DNA from: Ditylenchus dipsaci
Taxonomy: Eukaryota > Nematoda > Chromadorea > Rhabditida > Anguinidae
Direction of reading: 5' to 3'
DNA: 64,000 nucleotides
NCBI GenBank assembly: GCA_004194705.1
Contig: SADC01001385.1
Span: 1 to 64,000 of the forward strand
Shown here: positions 38,935-51,234 of the stretch, piece after piece
Layout: every line of letters starts with the position of its first letter
Position numbering within the stretch: the stretch's first letter is position 1
Notes under the pieces: generated by a model
Told to the model about the DNA's origin: nothing
The model's database searches: none
The model's input: the letters and a program-made list of their open reading frames with translations, nothing else
Position numbers and translations under genes: made by a program

Positions 38935-41900
38935 AATAATTTTCTACCGTGACTCAAAACCTGCGAGTGAATTTAACTAACTTTTTTACCACTTCTGTCT
39001 TTTGCTTTTGTTACACGCTAGTGTCATTGGTGGTAAATACAAAAGAGTACTGTTGTGGTGCTGCTGCTGTTCCATATTAACAGCCTTATATCGCTCAGCT
39101 CTCAAGGGAATTTCTCCGCCCATCCAATATGATGAGCCGTTGAATGGAAAGGGGAATTAATGCTACTACTACTGCTATTATTATTGTTGTTTGAAATTGG
39201 TGTGAATGAGTGTCAAAATTATTATGCTTGCCCTCTTTCTGCCCTCTTGCACTTCTGACGCCGAATCGCTTCTACAACAGCAAGTGTCGGAATAAATTAA
39301 CAGGAGCAGAATTAATGAACACTTACAAGACACCCTCCCTCCCACCAACCACCTAAATTCTCCTATCCACTACCGTACCATCATCTCCTTACAATCCAAC
39401 TACTTGCTTTTCTCTAAAGTCAAAGCCGATCGCCAGGGTAATCCACTCAAGAGCGGCAGGAATTAGCGACTTTAGATTGGTAGAGACTACCCAATTGATG
39501 CTTCTCTATCGAATTGCTGTGCAAACACACACTATTTGTCGCTGCTCTTTAGTATGCCTATCTTGACTACAAATGGTAAATGTTTTGCAAAACATACGTG
39601 TATGGTAGGAAGAAGAACCGTGATCCCTTACATAGCTCTATTACCATTCCTAACCTACTCGAATCGAAAAAATCGAAGCTTGAAAAAAGTAAATTTCTTT
39701 AAAAAATGACCAAACTTTTGGATTTAGGTCATTTTTAACACTCCGACGTTCGATTTTAATAACAGTCGGAACGGAATAAATTTTACAGACATTTTTTAGT
39801 GAGAAGTCAAAATTAAAAACAAACGAAACTTTTTGTTAATTATCAATACTTTGGGCTAAAAGCGACTTTGACCCCCACAGATCACCTTTCGCCATTTTTT
39901 TTGCGAATTTGGATTCAGCATGAAATTTTGTGCCTATTCCGGCTGCTCGTACAATCGACCGTCCAAGGGTTAAAAGAGAGTTGCAGAACTACGAAAATAT
40001 TTTATTTGGAGTATTTTTGCAAAAAAAATTTGCAATTAAAAATTAGTTTGAAAGTCCGTTAAGAACTTTTAGACCACTAGTTATAGATCCCTAAAGTCAA
40101 GGGGGAGTTTTTATTGGAGATGGACGCGATTGTGCGATTGCAATTATTTTTCCTGCACAACTGCGCATATCTGTATTTTGTAATACTGATTGTCTGAAAA
40201 CCAAAGTCTACAAATCATAAGTTGGTGGCCCTGTAGCTTGAAGTAGAGGGTTATGGCTTTGAAGTTGATGATGGTAACATCAACAAAAGGCAATTATTGT
40301 TGGCGGTCGATTGCATGAGTTGGCAGGTGGGGGCGAGGGGAATCTATATGGGCCCAACAACATTATTGTGTCGAGATCTTCCATTCTTCCCCTTTCTTGA
40401 TGATGGTGTTTTTTTATTGTGGCCGAGAAAACAATTGAGAGGAAGGATTTGAGGGATTGAATATGAGGGGTATTTGCTGAGCTGCTGCTGCTTATGTGTA
40501 CCGGAAAGATTGACCCGAAACCCAATGCCCAGCGAGTCGGCTGCTTTGAAGTGGGGGTTAGTTGCAAGTTGATGATTGACTCGCCAGTGCAAATCTGGCC
40601 AATGACTACTGCAACCCAGCAAGCAATTGTCTAGAGCATAAGGTGTTTGTATTTACCGTAAATAGAGTCGATTGTTTTGTGGAGGGTCTCATAGCTTTTT
40701 CATTCTAACCATTGCTGGATTTATTGGGTCAATTTGACTTGAATCTTTCCAAAATTCGAGTAACTGGAAAAAAGGGCAAACCTTTTTCTTGTCGTAAAAA
40801 TATTTTTTGTCGCAAAATTTTTGCGGCTAAACTTCTCGTTTGAAATAAAAACTCATTTCACATCAAGAGAAAATTTGCGGCAAAGAAATACATTTTGAAA
40901 ATATTTCGACGGCAAAAAAAGATAGCGGGCTTGGTGGGTTAGAGATTTTATTTACCTTAGACATAATTCTGAGTAAGACTCCTGATCAATAATGCGTATA
41001 GAGACTCTCTTTGCAAAGCTCTAATGATCAAAATGTGGTAGAATACCCTGAAAAAGGTGGTTAACCTTGATCCCCCAAAGTAAAAAGACAAATTTTTGGT
41101 GTTTAAGTGTTTTAAGTGTTTTTAAAACGGTTTTTGGGCAAGATACACAATGTGTACTCCGGCCATATATCGTTTTGTTCTTGCGTTTTCTTAACTCAGA
41201 CAAGCTTTACCGATTCTGCTTTTTAGATTTTAGTCAAGCACCCAAAAATCTCGAGACCGACCTCAAATTTTTTCCGCTTTCTGGGTTTCAAAACAAAAGG
41301 CAGCCGTCGACTTATTAGAAAAAATACATTATATAATTTCGCTAAGCAGTTTTTAAGTTAAGTTACTAAATCAGGCGACGACGTAAAATTTCGACCATTT
41401 TGACTAATTTTAGCTAACTTAAAGAATCTCTGAACAACATAATTTTGACATAACGCAGCAAAATTAATGTTAAATCTTTAGCCAAAAGTTAAAATCCTAT
41501 TTCATAACCAGAATTTTAGCGATTATGTGTGAAAAAATGGTGTAACAGAGGGAAGGTGTCCCCTGCTGTGCTCCATCCACAAAAGTCCTTAAAAGTGCTC
41601 CATTCACCCTTGCGCTAATCCAACAGTCCTTGACTAACCATCTCCTCTCATTCAATCCAAACAACTTTAATTCGACTTAACAAACAACATTAATTATTTA
41701 CCACCCCTGCTTTAGCCCGCACACACTCCTCCTGCTTCACGAAACATTTTAGGGAAAGGGGGGAGGGCAGGAAATAATAGAAGACCAGTAAATGGCCATG
41801 GGGATTAGTTTTCCTACTTCAAACAAAGGTCTCGGGAAATTGTCTGGTTTGGGCTTCTAAAAACAAGGGTTGAAGTACAGCTACCCAAAAGTGGTTGGAA

Positions 41901-42875
41901 ATTGAGCCATTGTTGTTGAATTAATTCCAATAGCAGTAGGCAGCTTTCAAGGAATGAGCACAAAAAGTTTTGTTTTACATTCACCCTACTGTAGTAAGCG
42001 GAAGTAGCAGCAGCAGGCCAGTTAGCTAGTCTTCTTCTTCCCACGAGTCATAACCCCCCAATATACAACTGGCTTTAATTGAATGCCCCTCTTTTGTTGT
42101 AGTTGGCACCCCCTCCAACTATACCAGATTGGAAGTAGTCGTGGAAGCAGTGTCAATGGCCAGAAATCCACTTTTCTGGGAAAATCCCACTCTTCCAGTA
42201 AACCAGTGCCCCCACTTGAACCTGGGAGTTTCCAAGTGAAAGCTGCAAAACAAGTTAGAAACAAAGAGATGTTTACAAAGCTATGAACAATCTGGCTTGC
42301 GCATACCAGTTTATAGTTTAAAATTTATCAACTAGGTTAAAAAGAAGAGATCATAAATGTGGCCTAGGGAAACTTTGATGAAAAATTCTTTTTTTGCGTG
42401 TTCTTGCCAAGCATCCCCAGGTTCCTGGTAAATCTAGCTCGTCAGCTCTGAAGGCTCACAAAAAATAGTCAAACTGGCACTCAAAAGTTTTTAAAAACCC
42501 CGATAGCCATATCATAATTTTTCATAACTGACGCATAAGCCAAGTGGTTACTGCTCCACTTTTTTAGGTTATGGTTATATATTCCGCCACATATATTCCG
42601 CCAAAAATATATGCCACCACATGCATGATTCATGTCTTAGGTATGTGTGCGTGCATCTTAACCGCCTATTTTGCCTAAAACTTTGTCTTAAGTTCATTGA
42701 TGAAGATTAAAAATGAGCTTTCTGTCGCCAAATTTTCGTCGCGTACTCAAGCCATCTAGCTGAACATCCAAATGAAAGAGGGAGGACTAATTAAGTTTCT
42801 AAGTTCTTGATAAGTTCAAACCAGGTTTTGCATAAGTTCAAACCAGGCTCTACCAAACTTGTGATTTTAGCCATC
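38935..42875. other. Gene-poor flank, no exon supported
   Basis: About 3.9 kb. Apart from trinucleotide-rich DNA (CTGCTGCTGTT at 39060, TACTACTACTGC at 39163), 41195-41300 holds a fragment of the family also found at 58590-58700 and 59505-59630 (GATTTT, CTCGAGACCGACC, AAATTTT). GGAGGGTTATGG-type stretches near 40245 are unremarkable. ORFs up to 95 codons overlap on opposite strands and are not supported. Confidence 0.45.
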
Positions 42876-42879
42876 CCCA

Positions 42880-43130
42880 CTCCAATACTGCATTAGGCAC
42901 CTCCTGGTCGGGTGGATATCCGCCTTGATGGCCCTCAGAATTAAAATTTATTTTAAAATTAACTATAATTAAACTAACATCTGTGATTTGAAATTGTATA
43001 GGGAGTCGGGTTTGTCAGTACCGAAATTGAGATTTCCCCCATCCGGAGCGGAAAATCTCGGATAGGTATCCTTGGAGCAGGTAGTTATCTACCCGGATGG
43101 CCTAAAAAATAAAACAGTCCAAATCAAAAA
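42880..43130. repeat. Two copies of the 165-bp satellite-like repeat
   Basis: GGTCGGGTGGATATCCGCCT, then TGATGGCC, at about 42908; and GAGCAGGTAGTTATCTACCC, then GGATGGCCTAAAAAAT, at about 43074. They match the motif order at 5900-6720, 36 kb away. Spacing is about 165 bp here too. Confidence 0.6.
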
Positions 43131-44712
43131 CGAACCACTGTTCCTGACCTAAAATTGCCTGACGAAACCGAAAATTATGCCTAGAACTCTGTCTTACACT
43201 ATTTCACTACTCAAACTCTATGCCTATGACTTTTGAAACACTGCTGCAAATTCGAAATTCAACGGAAATTTTGTTTACTTTTGCTGGGTTGTGCGAATGC
43301 AAATTGCTGCGAAATGCATGTGGCGGAATATATGTTGGCGGAATATAAAAAACATAACCCTTTTATGGCCTTCAAAGGTGGAAAATCGAATATACAGAAA
43401 CTTAGGCACGCTTTTACAAGATTACGCAGAATTTTCTTCGTCTAAGTTGCCCCAAGTCACATTCAGGGTACCTTCTTTGTAACAAAAGTTGTGTGGACGA
43501 TAAAATTCCACACAAATTGTTTTCAGCCTTTTTTCTAAATTTGGTTTTTTAAAACATCTGTAAGACCATAACCCTTTTTGTATCTTTCTGGACTTTGCTC
43601 AATTCTCCATAAAGATCATATTTCTAAGCAGAAATGATTGATCAATTTTTAGTCTAAATCTTGAACTATAGAGTGACTAATATAAAATTTGTATATTTCA
43701 TAGTCATACTAATCCACTTGTATGAATATTCACCTATAGAGCTCTCCAGCTAACTTGAAATGACAGCTGATTCTCCGAATGTTTCATTGCTGAATCGATC
43801 TTATCCTGCTTCCAACACTAATCTTATGTGCGTGGCTGGTTGTGTGAGAAGTAGAGAAGCTATTACTCCAGCTAGTTGCCTGTCTACTACTTCTTTACCA
43901 GGGAATATTAGCTGTATTGTTTGTTTAGTTGCTCCCCCCTCGCAAGTAACTACGATTGCACTTGCTTCTCCTGCTTGCTTCTCCTCACTTATTCCCCGTC
44001 CATAAAAGTAGGGAGAGGGGGCTGAAGAACATGAAGCATACAGTATGGGCGAGTATATGTTCACTGGCAGCCTTAGATGAATCTTCCACCTTGTGTGTTT
44101 GTGCAAGGATTTAGACCAAGAGAGGCATAAATCCGATGTGTGAAACTGTTATGAAGGAGTGGGGTTGGCGGGCTTGTTGTATGTAGTATTTGGTGGTGTC
44201 ATGCAAGCATGCAAACAACAGTCAACACTTTCCATTTGTTAGGTTGTTGATGTGTTTAGCAAAAGATTAGTCACAGAATTTCTACCTTTTTTATTGTTCA
44301 TTCGCTGGCTCACTAAGTTTATCAGACTTTATTTTTTTATCGTAAAGCTCTTTCTCCATCATTTTTTTTCGCAATGAATTTTTTAGAATACCGATTTCTG
44401 TAGAATATTTAAACCCGTTAAAATTTTTTCGGGAAAAAATTGGGTCATTTTATCGAGCTTGTTTCAGTGTTTTGTCGTCCAAATATACACCGCTTTTGCA
44501 ACGAAAATAGGTCATGTACATAATTATCAGAAAGGTTTCTCGACTTTCTGGAATAGTCAAAAAGTTTTGGGTATTGCACTTATTTGAAATATTTTATTAT
44601 AAATTTTCGAGCTACAAAAACTTGTTTTGTAGCACAGAAACTCAGCAATGAAAAACCGCTTATAAAACTTATAGAAAACATCATAAAATAATATTTTTGA
44701 AGTCCAATGAAT
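43131..44712. other. Gene-poor flank, no exon supported
   Basis: Overlapping ORFs of 63-101 codons on both strands at 43233-43482 and 43760-44106 show no motif; the 43801-44106 minus ORF and 43760-44005 plus ORF are mutual shadows. No splice-consistent exon chain found. Confidence 0.35.
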
Positions 44713-44903
44713 CGGCGCTACTCGATTTCACCCCTCCCCAATAATTTTTAGGCTTAGCCCTTAGGCTTAGTCCTTAGACTCAGGCTCAGGGCCAAACCAT
44801 TACTAATTTCAGCTTTATTTTAAGTATGCTTTTAGGTACCCTTAAAAATTATTGGGAGGGTCAAACCGAGTAGGTTTTGTGGGAGCCGTAAAAACGAGTA
44901 GCG
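44713..44903. mobile_element. MITE, GGCGCTACTCG ends
   Basis: GGCGCTACTCGATTTCACCC at the left, CGAGTAGCG at the right. The interior AATAATTTTTAGGCTTAGCC is shared with 32373-32600 and 45727-45947. The target duplication is unclear. Confidence 0.65.
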
Positions 44904-45700
44904 TGCATGAACCTATTTTTTATAATATTTTCTAAACAAGCCAGAAGGTAGAAGGTTAAACATCACATGTTGCTAGCCTTTTTTATTCAAAAAAACTTCT
45001 ATTTTCCAAAAATAAAACTTGTCTTTGTCTAATTTTTTGTTTGTAACATTTATACGACTTTTAGGATTAGAGTCTTCTGATTTATTCGTTTCAAACTTTT
45101 TTTTTCCTTTTCTAATTTGATCAACAAACAAAGGAGTTATATGAGCTAAAAGTGTTATTAATAATAATTCCAAAAGTCATTAGAAGCAGGAGTGAAAGTC
45201 ATCATCCATTATCCCAACCATCATCACCCAACTTCTGTCGCTTGTCTGCTTGTTCACTCTCCTACTCCACCTAGTAGTAGGTAATAGTGGTGGTGCTCTT
45301 CCTCACAAAGCCGAGTTTTCGTCTGCCATACACACCCCAAAAAATCTGTTCCCAGTGTCAACAAAACTTTCTGAAATTAATAGTTAGATAGATGGAAGGG
45401 AATATAAAAGCAGCAGTAGATATGGTAGTACTAGTAGTATTATATTGTTTTTTTAAGTTTTTAATTTTATCTCTTTATTATGTAAAAAGTTCTTGAAATT
45501 TTTTACTCAACTCGTCAAACCTGCTAAAAAAATATTTGCAAATCGCATCAAATAGCACGGAGAGTATTGAAAAAATTTAACTAGAATATGTCCCAAAAAC
45601 ACGGAAATTTTTGAAAGATTTTGAGAAGTACTTGATCTTAGCTGAGAAAATCCAAAATTTTTTATTTTGAGTAACTTCAGACCTTGGTTGATTTATCCTA
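44904..45700. other. No gene seen
   Basis: AT-rich flank; the 66-codon minus ORF at 44973-45173 is K/N-rich low complexity. AGTACTAGTAGTATTA-type run at 45427. Confidence 0.4.
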
Positions 45701-46300
45701 AAAATAACCAGTAATAAAGAAGAACAGACGCTACTGTCATATACCCCCCCCCTCCTAATGATTTTTCGGGTACCCCAAAAACCGTACTTTTTGTGGAAAA
45801 GTGTGAAAGAGCCTAATGCCTAAGGCCCAAAGCCCAAGCCCAAGCCTAAGCCTGAGGGCTAAGTCTAATTCCTAAGCCTAAAAATTATTAGGGGGGGGTA
45901 TATTACAGGAGGGTTTTTTTGGAGGGGGGGTATATTACAGTAGCGCCGAAGAACAGAATCCATAATTCTCAAAATATTCAGAAAGTCAGTTTCTGAAATG
46001 GCATTTTTTCAAAAACTACCATTTTTTTATCAGCCTCTTGCCGTCATCTCCTGGCCATGTAGTACTTTATTGGAAAGCCCATCATCTGGGGTTTACAAAG
46101 TATATAATATTTTAGTGAGCGTTAGGAAGAGTGCTAAAACAATCGAAAGTTTGCATCAATAAGGAATTTCCGAGTGCTTGACTCCGGAATCCGTTATTTC
46201 GAAATCCAGTAAGAAAATCAGAAAATCTAACCATGTCATCGTGTTTAGCGTATCATAGATAGGCATACCAAAACATTGCTATCGACTCTTAATACAAGTT
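45560..46300. mobile_element. Relic of the 27290 mariner-type family
   Basis: 46030-46270 (GCCGTCATCTCCTGGCCATG, AAGCCCATCATC, GTTTGCATCAATAAGGAATT, CCGAGTGCTTGACTCCGGAA, CATCGTGTTTAGCGTATCAT) follows 27640-27890 in the same order. The TACAGGGTGTCTC termini are not found, so both ends are lost or unrecognisable. The MITE at 45727-45947 lies within its left part. Confidence 0.65.
45727..45947. mobile_element. MITE, GRCGCTACTG ends, exact 8-bp TSD
   Basis: GAAGAACA at 45719-45726 and 45948-45955. Ends GACGCTACTGTCATATACCC and inverted GGGTATATTACAGTAGCGCC. The core is a run of AAGCCCAAGCCTAAGCCT words and a 3' array of GGGGGGGTATATTACAG. Best-preserved member of its family in the window. Confidence 0.9.
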
Positions 46301-46985
46301 AAGGTCCAGAATTTAAAAAATCGCTCTGAACACGTTTTTATTTAATAAATTGAATTAGACTATGTTGTGTAGAAATGATATGAAAAATCAAAGTTAAAAG
46401 CCTAAAAAGTATATTTTGTCTTTTATAAATCAGTTTAATGTTTTCTGCAACAATAATACCATCAGCCCAATTAGGGGCTGGGGCATCTGTTGTTGTTGAT
46501 CTTGGTGATTACAATTATTAATTGAGGTATCTCTTTCTCCTTGTTCATAAATCAATCCCTCCCCTATTTTGGCAAGTTTAATGTTTTGTGGTAGTGGGGG
46601 AAGCTACTGCTCAGCTTATCTGATTACTTTAAAATAACAATATGCAAGGGGTGGGACCGTAGTGGTAGCAGGATCGCCGGCAGTAAATCGGTGATGGTGC
46701 TGCCTGGGAGCCCGTTTCCCAGGCACTAGTGATTGGCGAGCGAGATTAGTTGTAGCAGTCTGCTGCTCCCGACTGCTGTTTACGGGGGCATGAGAGCACT
46801 GTAAACTTGCTGGTTGGCCGACCTTGGATGTGCCCTCCAACAATTTGGCGGCCAATCACCGCAATTTTTTGCACAGCAATTTGTTTTGAAAACTGTAAAG
46901 GCTAACTTTGTTTTGCAAAGTTTCTAGCAAATAAATTACACAATGCTATAAAATTTCAATTTAACCTTGTAATTTTCACCTTTTC
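46301..46985. other. No gene seen
   Basis: The 79-codon minus ORF at 46616-46855 (A/T/P-rich) has no motif; the underlying DNA is more GC-balanced and may be regulatory or a lost exon. TTGTTGTTGATCTTGG run near 46491. Confidence 0.4.
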
Positions 46986-47221
46986 TTAAATGACCATAGT
47001 TTGTAGCGGTTGTCCCCGCCAATTTCAAAATTTTATCCTAATCATTGAAACTTCTGTACGGAGTTTCAACTTGGTTTCTAACATAACTATACCTAAAATT
47101 AAATTCTAGACCTTGTTTTGTTAAAAACCATGTTGGAAAATCCGTACAGAAGTCTGATGATAAAGAAAAAAATTTGAATGGCGGGGGACAACCGCTGCGC
47201 GCAAAAACCATGGTCTTTTAA
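46986..47221. mobile_element. TTAA-bounded MITE
   Basis: TTAAATGACCATAGTTTG at the left and CCATGGTCTTTTAA at the right, TTAA at 46986-46989 and 47218-47221. Interior GCGGTTGTCCCCGCCAATTT, CTTCTGTACGGAGTTTCAAC and GGCGGGGGACAACCGCTGCG. Closest relative 14756-14997. Confidence 0.85.
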
Positions 47222-48575
47222 CGCTGAATACTGAAAACTGATGTACCGTATTTACTTAATTAGCATCTCCCACTCTAATTTCAAATGGTCTGTAACTATC
47301 GGTTTTCTGGAATTTTTTGATCTGAAAAAGTTCTGTTTAAGATTTCGAAGATCTAATAGGCATTTCACGTAATAACTTCAAAAAACTTTAAACCGCCTGA
47401 AGTTCAAAAAAATCGCATACTTCTATTACAGTTTGAGATCTCAAATTTTAAAAAATAAGAATTATTAACGTATTTTGGCTAAAGATGCTATTTATCTAAC
47501 GTTGCAAATTCAATGGTTTAAATGCAGACCAGATAGATCTTGTAAACAATGATTTTAAATTATTATTTTGTTATTTGCATTTAAAATTCATTTATTATCA
47601 ACGTTTATGGTCCTTTTATTTGAAGGCTTAAAGTTCTGTAAAGAGCCTCATAAATATTCCAGAAAAGTATAGAGCCCTTTTTACATGACTCGAGAAACTT
47701 CAGGAAAGCAAGCTTTTCAGATTATCTGAATTTTGAAAAAAGCGAAGTTGAAAAGCTGGGAGCCTTATGTTTTTTAAAAAACAACTATTTATGGTTATTG
47801 AATTAAAAATTTATAGATTTATTTTTTTATCCCAATTTTGTTTTTGAAATCCAAGCAGCAGTAGTGCTGTTCATTACTGCCAAACAGCTTTCTTCCAAAT
47901 CTGATATCCAAAAATACATGTTCCCCATGCTATCCAGCTGAATCCACATATAACACACTTAACACCTCTATTCTCAGAATGCGAAACTTCCCTCCTGCTG
48001 CTGCTGCCTGTCAACCACTACTTCTATTAGTAGTAATGCAGGTGTAGTGCTGCTCCAGCTGGATCAACTAACTCCTCAATTACCCCTCCCCTTGCACAGC
48101 AGTAGCAGCAGGCGTAGTAATAATAAAGACATTACCCTCCTCCTTTTCATCATCTTTCCCCCAAATCCCCCTTTTACAGTAAACTAGTGGTGCAGTAACA
48201 ACAACAACTAGGCCATATGTATAACACTAATATATACACCACCACTACTCCCCACTCCTCCATCCAGCGGGATTAAATGGCTGTGAGAGAGGCGATGGAA
48301 GACACGCCCTGCCTGCCCCCACCCAGCCAATCAGCACTGCCTTGTAGTCTAGACATGTGACATTTGTTTGACTGGTTGTTCGACATGTGTTTGGTTGTTT
48401 TGCAAGTGGGGCGGGCACTCTCCCCCCTCGTGGGCGGGGCTGCTCCATCCTAGTTGATTATTGTTGAAATTAATACTTACTTACTTCTGTTGCTTGCACC
48501 CCCTAAAAACTTGCTTTTTTACACAGATAACTGGTGATGATGTACTGCTGCTAATATTAATAATTAATAAATAAT
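47222..48575. other. Gene-poor flank, no exon supported
   Basis: 47245 carries TACCGTATTTACTTAATTAG, a lone end of the TACCGTAT family. 47990-48200 is CTGCTGCTGCTG/AGTAGCAGCAGG-rich. The 67-codon minus ORF at 48245-48448 has no recognised motif. Confidence 0.4.
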
Positions 48576-48579
48576 TACC

Positions 48580-48775
48580 TAAATACTCCTAGGGTTCGAT
48601 CCTCACCGTGAAAATACAATTTTTCATGTTTTATGTTATTCGGCTGATATTTATTACCGAAAAAAAGATCCTAAGGTTCGACTCCCACCCTGAACATGTA
48701 CACTTTTGTGTTATTTAGTTAATATTATTTACCTAAATACTCCTAGGGTTCGATTACCACCCTAAACATGCATAC
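48580..48775 (+). repeat. Three tandem units with tRNA B-box-like words
   Basis: Three units of about 75-80 bp, each with CCTA(G/A)GGTTCGAnyCCNACC: TAGGGTTCGATCCTCACCGT (48592), TAAGGTTCGACTCCCACCCT (48672), TAGGGTTCGATTACCACCCT (48750). Units 1 and 3 start ACCTAAATACTCCTAGGG; unit 2 starts ACCGAAAAAAAGATCCTAAG. GGTTCGANTCC is the Pol III internal B box, but no A box lies at tRNA spacing. This may be a tandemly amplified tRNA-derived SINE tail. Confidence 0.6.
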
Positions 48776-49389
48776 TTTTTTTATGTTTTGTCATATTGGA
48801 AACACCTGTTTTGCAACTAGTTTGAAAATGATGTATTCAGAATTTCTTGAGATTGTGTTTACAAAAAAAATTTTTCATTGAAAAGCTTATGTGTACCAAA
48901 TTTTTTGAGTTTTTTTTTGTTAAAAAGGCAAAGTTAGCTGGTGATAAAGGGATTAGTTTATTTGTGAGAGTGGTAATTAGTGTGTGTGTACAACTACACC
49001 ACTACTGATATTATTTGTCTTATGCCATAAATCATATCAATTCTCTGGTGATAATTTTGTGTTATTTATTTAGCGAAAATTGTTTAGCGATGCACAATGA
49101 TGATTTTACATGCACACATTGGGTGCTTGTCAGCAATGAAGTTAACAAATAGAAAACATCGTTTTTTTCAGGAATTTTTTTATTTTAAATGTTTTAGTAG
49201 CATATTTCTTAGCATTCATGGGGTTCAGTTACATTAAAAATAATTTCAACTTTGCGAAAACAGGTGTAATATTAGTCAAAACAGATTTTTGTTACAAAAA
49301 TGAAATTAAAACATTTTAAAAGGGCTGTGAACTAAAACAATAATGACTGTAACTGAAAAGTCTGAAATCATTCGCGAGCTATTTTTTTG
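48776..49389. other. No gene seen
   Basis: AT-rich spacer, no exon recognised. Confidence 0.4.
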
Positions 49390-49560
49390 CAGAAGCATGT
49401 GGATCTGGATCTAGTCTTTCTAACGAGGGACATAGAGATTTAGAGGTTTTTTTTAAAAACGTCAATTTTTAAAACCTCTACATTTCCATATTCTTGAGAC
49501 AATTCAGCGGGATTCGATAGCTCGTTAGAAAGACAAGATCCAGGTTTACGTGCTTGTGCA
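49390..49560. mobile_element. Palindromic element, GGATCT.. TAGAAAG arms
   Basis: GGATCTGGATCTAGTCTTTC and TAACGAG at the left; CTCGTTAGAAAGACAAGATC at the right. In the middle TAGAGGTTTTTTTTAAAAAC pairs with TTTTTAAAACCTCTA. One arm of the same family lies at 1165-1215 (CATTAGAAAG, CCAAGATCCAGGGCTACG). Confidence 0.7.
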
Positions 49561-50730
49561 AAAGTTTAAAAAAAATTAAAATAAACTGAAAGAAAAATGG
49601 TCACATAAAATTTTCTATTAAATTCAGACTTTTAGACCATATATAATATCATAAGCATATTTTTGGTAGGATATTTTCTCGGAAGCAATCCAAATAGTTG
49701 CATAAGAATTGAAATTGGCGCTTAAAATACCTTTCTGTGGGTGCCAAATATCAGAATATTAGCTTCGCTTGTATAATAAATGTAGAATTTTTTTTGACTT
49801 GAAAAGTTTTCAAAAAAAATTATTTTTGTGAATATTCTTAATAAATTTCCTTTTTTCAGAGTTTATTATTAACTCACCTGATGATTACCTTCTCAAATTA
49901 ATAAACTAACCAAACTAACTGATCTGTTGAATGAATGAGTAGATTGAGGTGTGCAGTTAACCCCAGTCATAAATTAAGTGTGAATGAGTGTCAGAGGAAG
50001 AAGAAGACCTTGGGTGATGATGCTGCTGATAGGCCCTCTCGTAATCGAGTGCTGCCAGCTGGGCAAAGGCTGTCACCTTCCTATCCATCATCCATGCCAA
50101 ATTCCACAATCTGCTCTAGGGGAAGGCACACTATCTAATTGGGAATCTCCCCCTCCCTCCACCATTCAATAATGTTTGTTTTAGCCCCCTGCCAAAACAT
50201 AAATTAATTCCTGCACCAACAAATCTGCCAGCCATTTACCACACTCCCTAGGGCACTATCTACAGATCTGCTAGTACCCATCTCCAACTGTTGTTTGACT
50301 ACTAGTAGTATTGCTGTTGTTGTTAATTAAATTTAGGGGCAGTGTAAACCTTGGAGATAGACAGATTATTATTCCTTGTTGTTGGGCAGAGCAGGAAATT
50401 GATATTCTTTCCCCACTTTTTCTTCTTTCTTTGTTGATTATAGTGGACGGGGTGTGGGGATGGAGAAGTGAATTGATTGCGGGAATTATTGTTTGGGGCA
50501 ATGTTAAACAAATCAAGAGAGTGGGTAGGGGAAATTGTTTAACACCAACTAGAGGATCAATTTATTAGTGCTACTACTTCTACAACCACACTGCTGTAGT
50601 AGTAGTTGCCCTAGTATCGCTTTGTTTACAAGCTTTTTCCAAGTTTTGTTTCGGTTATTTAGGATTTTGTTTCTGTAAGGAGGTTGGTTTACAGGAATAA
50701 TGGGAGGCCGGTATCAATGCCCTCGGTTAC
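49561..50730. other. Gene-poor flank, no exon supported
   Basis: The paired plus/minus ORFs at 50271-50568 are mutual shadows. TTGCTGTTGTTGTTAATT at 50310 and ACTACTAGTAGTATT at 50299 are typical of this flank. Confidence 0.4.
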
Positions 50731-50732
50731 CG

Positions 50733-50807
50733 AGGCTCGGTAGCTCAGTGGAAAAGCAGTGGAAAGCGGTAAAAAATTGGTCGTGGGCTAGATTCCACTC
50801 GAGACAT
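50733..50807 (+). ncRNA. tRNA-like Pol III sequence (possible SINE head)
   Basis: GGCTCGGTAGCTCAGTGGAA has a good A box (TAGCTCAGTGG); 46 bp downstream GTGGGCTAGATTCCACTC resembles the B box and T-arm (one change from GGTTCGATTCC). The acceptor-stem complement is poor and no clean anticodon arm is formed, so a working tRNA gene is unlikely. Immediately upstream CCTCGGTTACCGAGG is a perfect hairpin. Probably a tRNA-derived SINE head or tRNA pseudogene. Confidence 0.4.
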
Positions 50808-50881
50808 TCATTTTTCCTCTACTTTTACTTTTAATCAAAAGCTATTAAACCTCTAGTAAATTTGAAATCTTGAGTCATTTC

Positions 50882-51234
50882 ACAAGGCAACCGCTTTTGC
50901 AACCCAGTTCAAGAAGCGTAAAATGTAAAGCCCACGTTTTTCAACTTGCTTTTACTATTTTCCATGTTTTTGATGCGCTCAATACGAAGAACAGGTCAAT
51001 AGCCATCCCTGGGCTTGACTACAAAAATTTTATTTTTGGATGCCTTGATCCCCTAAACTTATTTTTTGGAAATCCTACAAAATCAGCTTGGGGACCACGA
51101 CAATCCAAAATAATATTTTTTGTGATGGAACCCAGAGATGGCTATTGGCCTCATCGAAAGACATGGACAATTTTTAAGACTAAGTAAAATATGTGGGCTT
51201 TTTATATTTTACAGTTCGATCGGTTGCCTTGTCA
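50882..51234. mobile_element. MITE, ACAAGGCAACCG ends
   Basis: ACAAGGCAACCGCTTTTGCA at the left and GATCGGTTGCCTTGT at the right. Inside, AAAATGTAAAGCCCACGTTT pairs with ATGTGGGCTTTTTATATTTT and AATAGCCATCCCTGGG with CCCAGAGATGGCTATT. The 105-codon ORF across it is a by-product. Confidence 0.75.

Noticed and set aside
40280..40622. Two overlapping minus ORFs of 92-95 codons
   Set aside because: Neither shows a motif and they overlap in different frames; no splice-consistent neighbours.
43760..44106. Possible exon pair on opposite strands
   Set aside because: The plus and minus ORFs cover the same DNA, with no domain on either strand.
50733..50807. A functional tRNA gene
   Set aside because: A/B-box words are present but acceptor and anticodon stems do not pair well.
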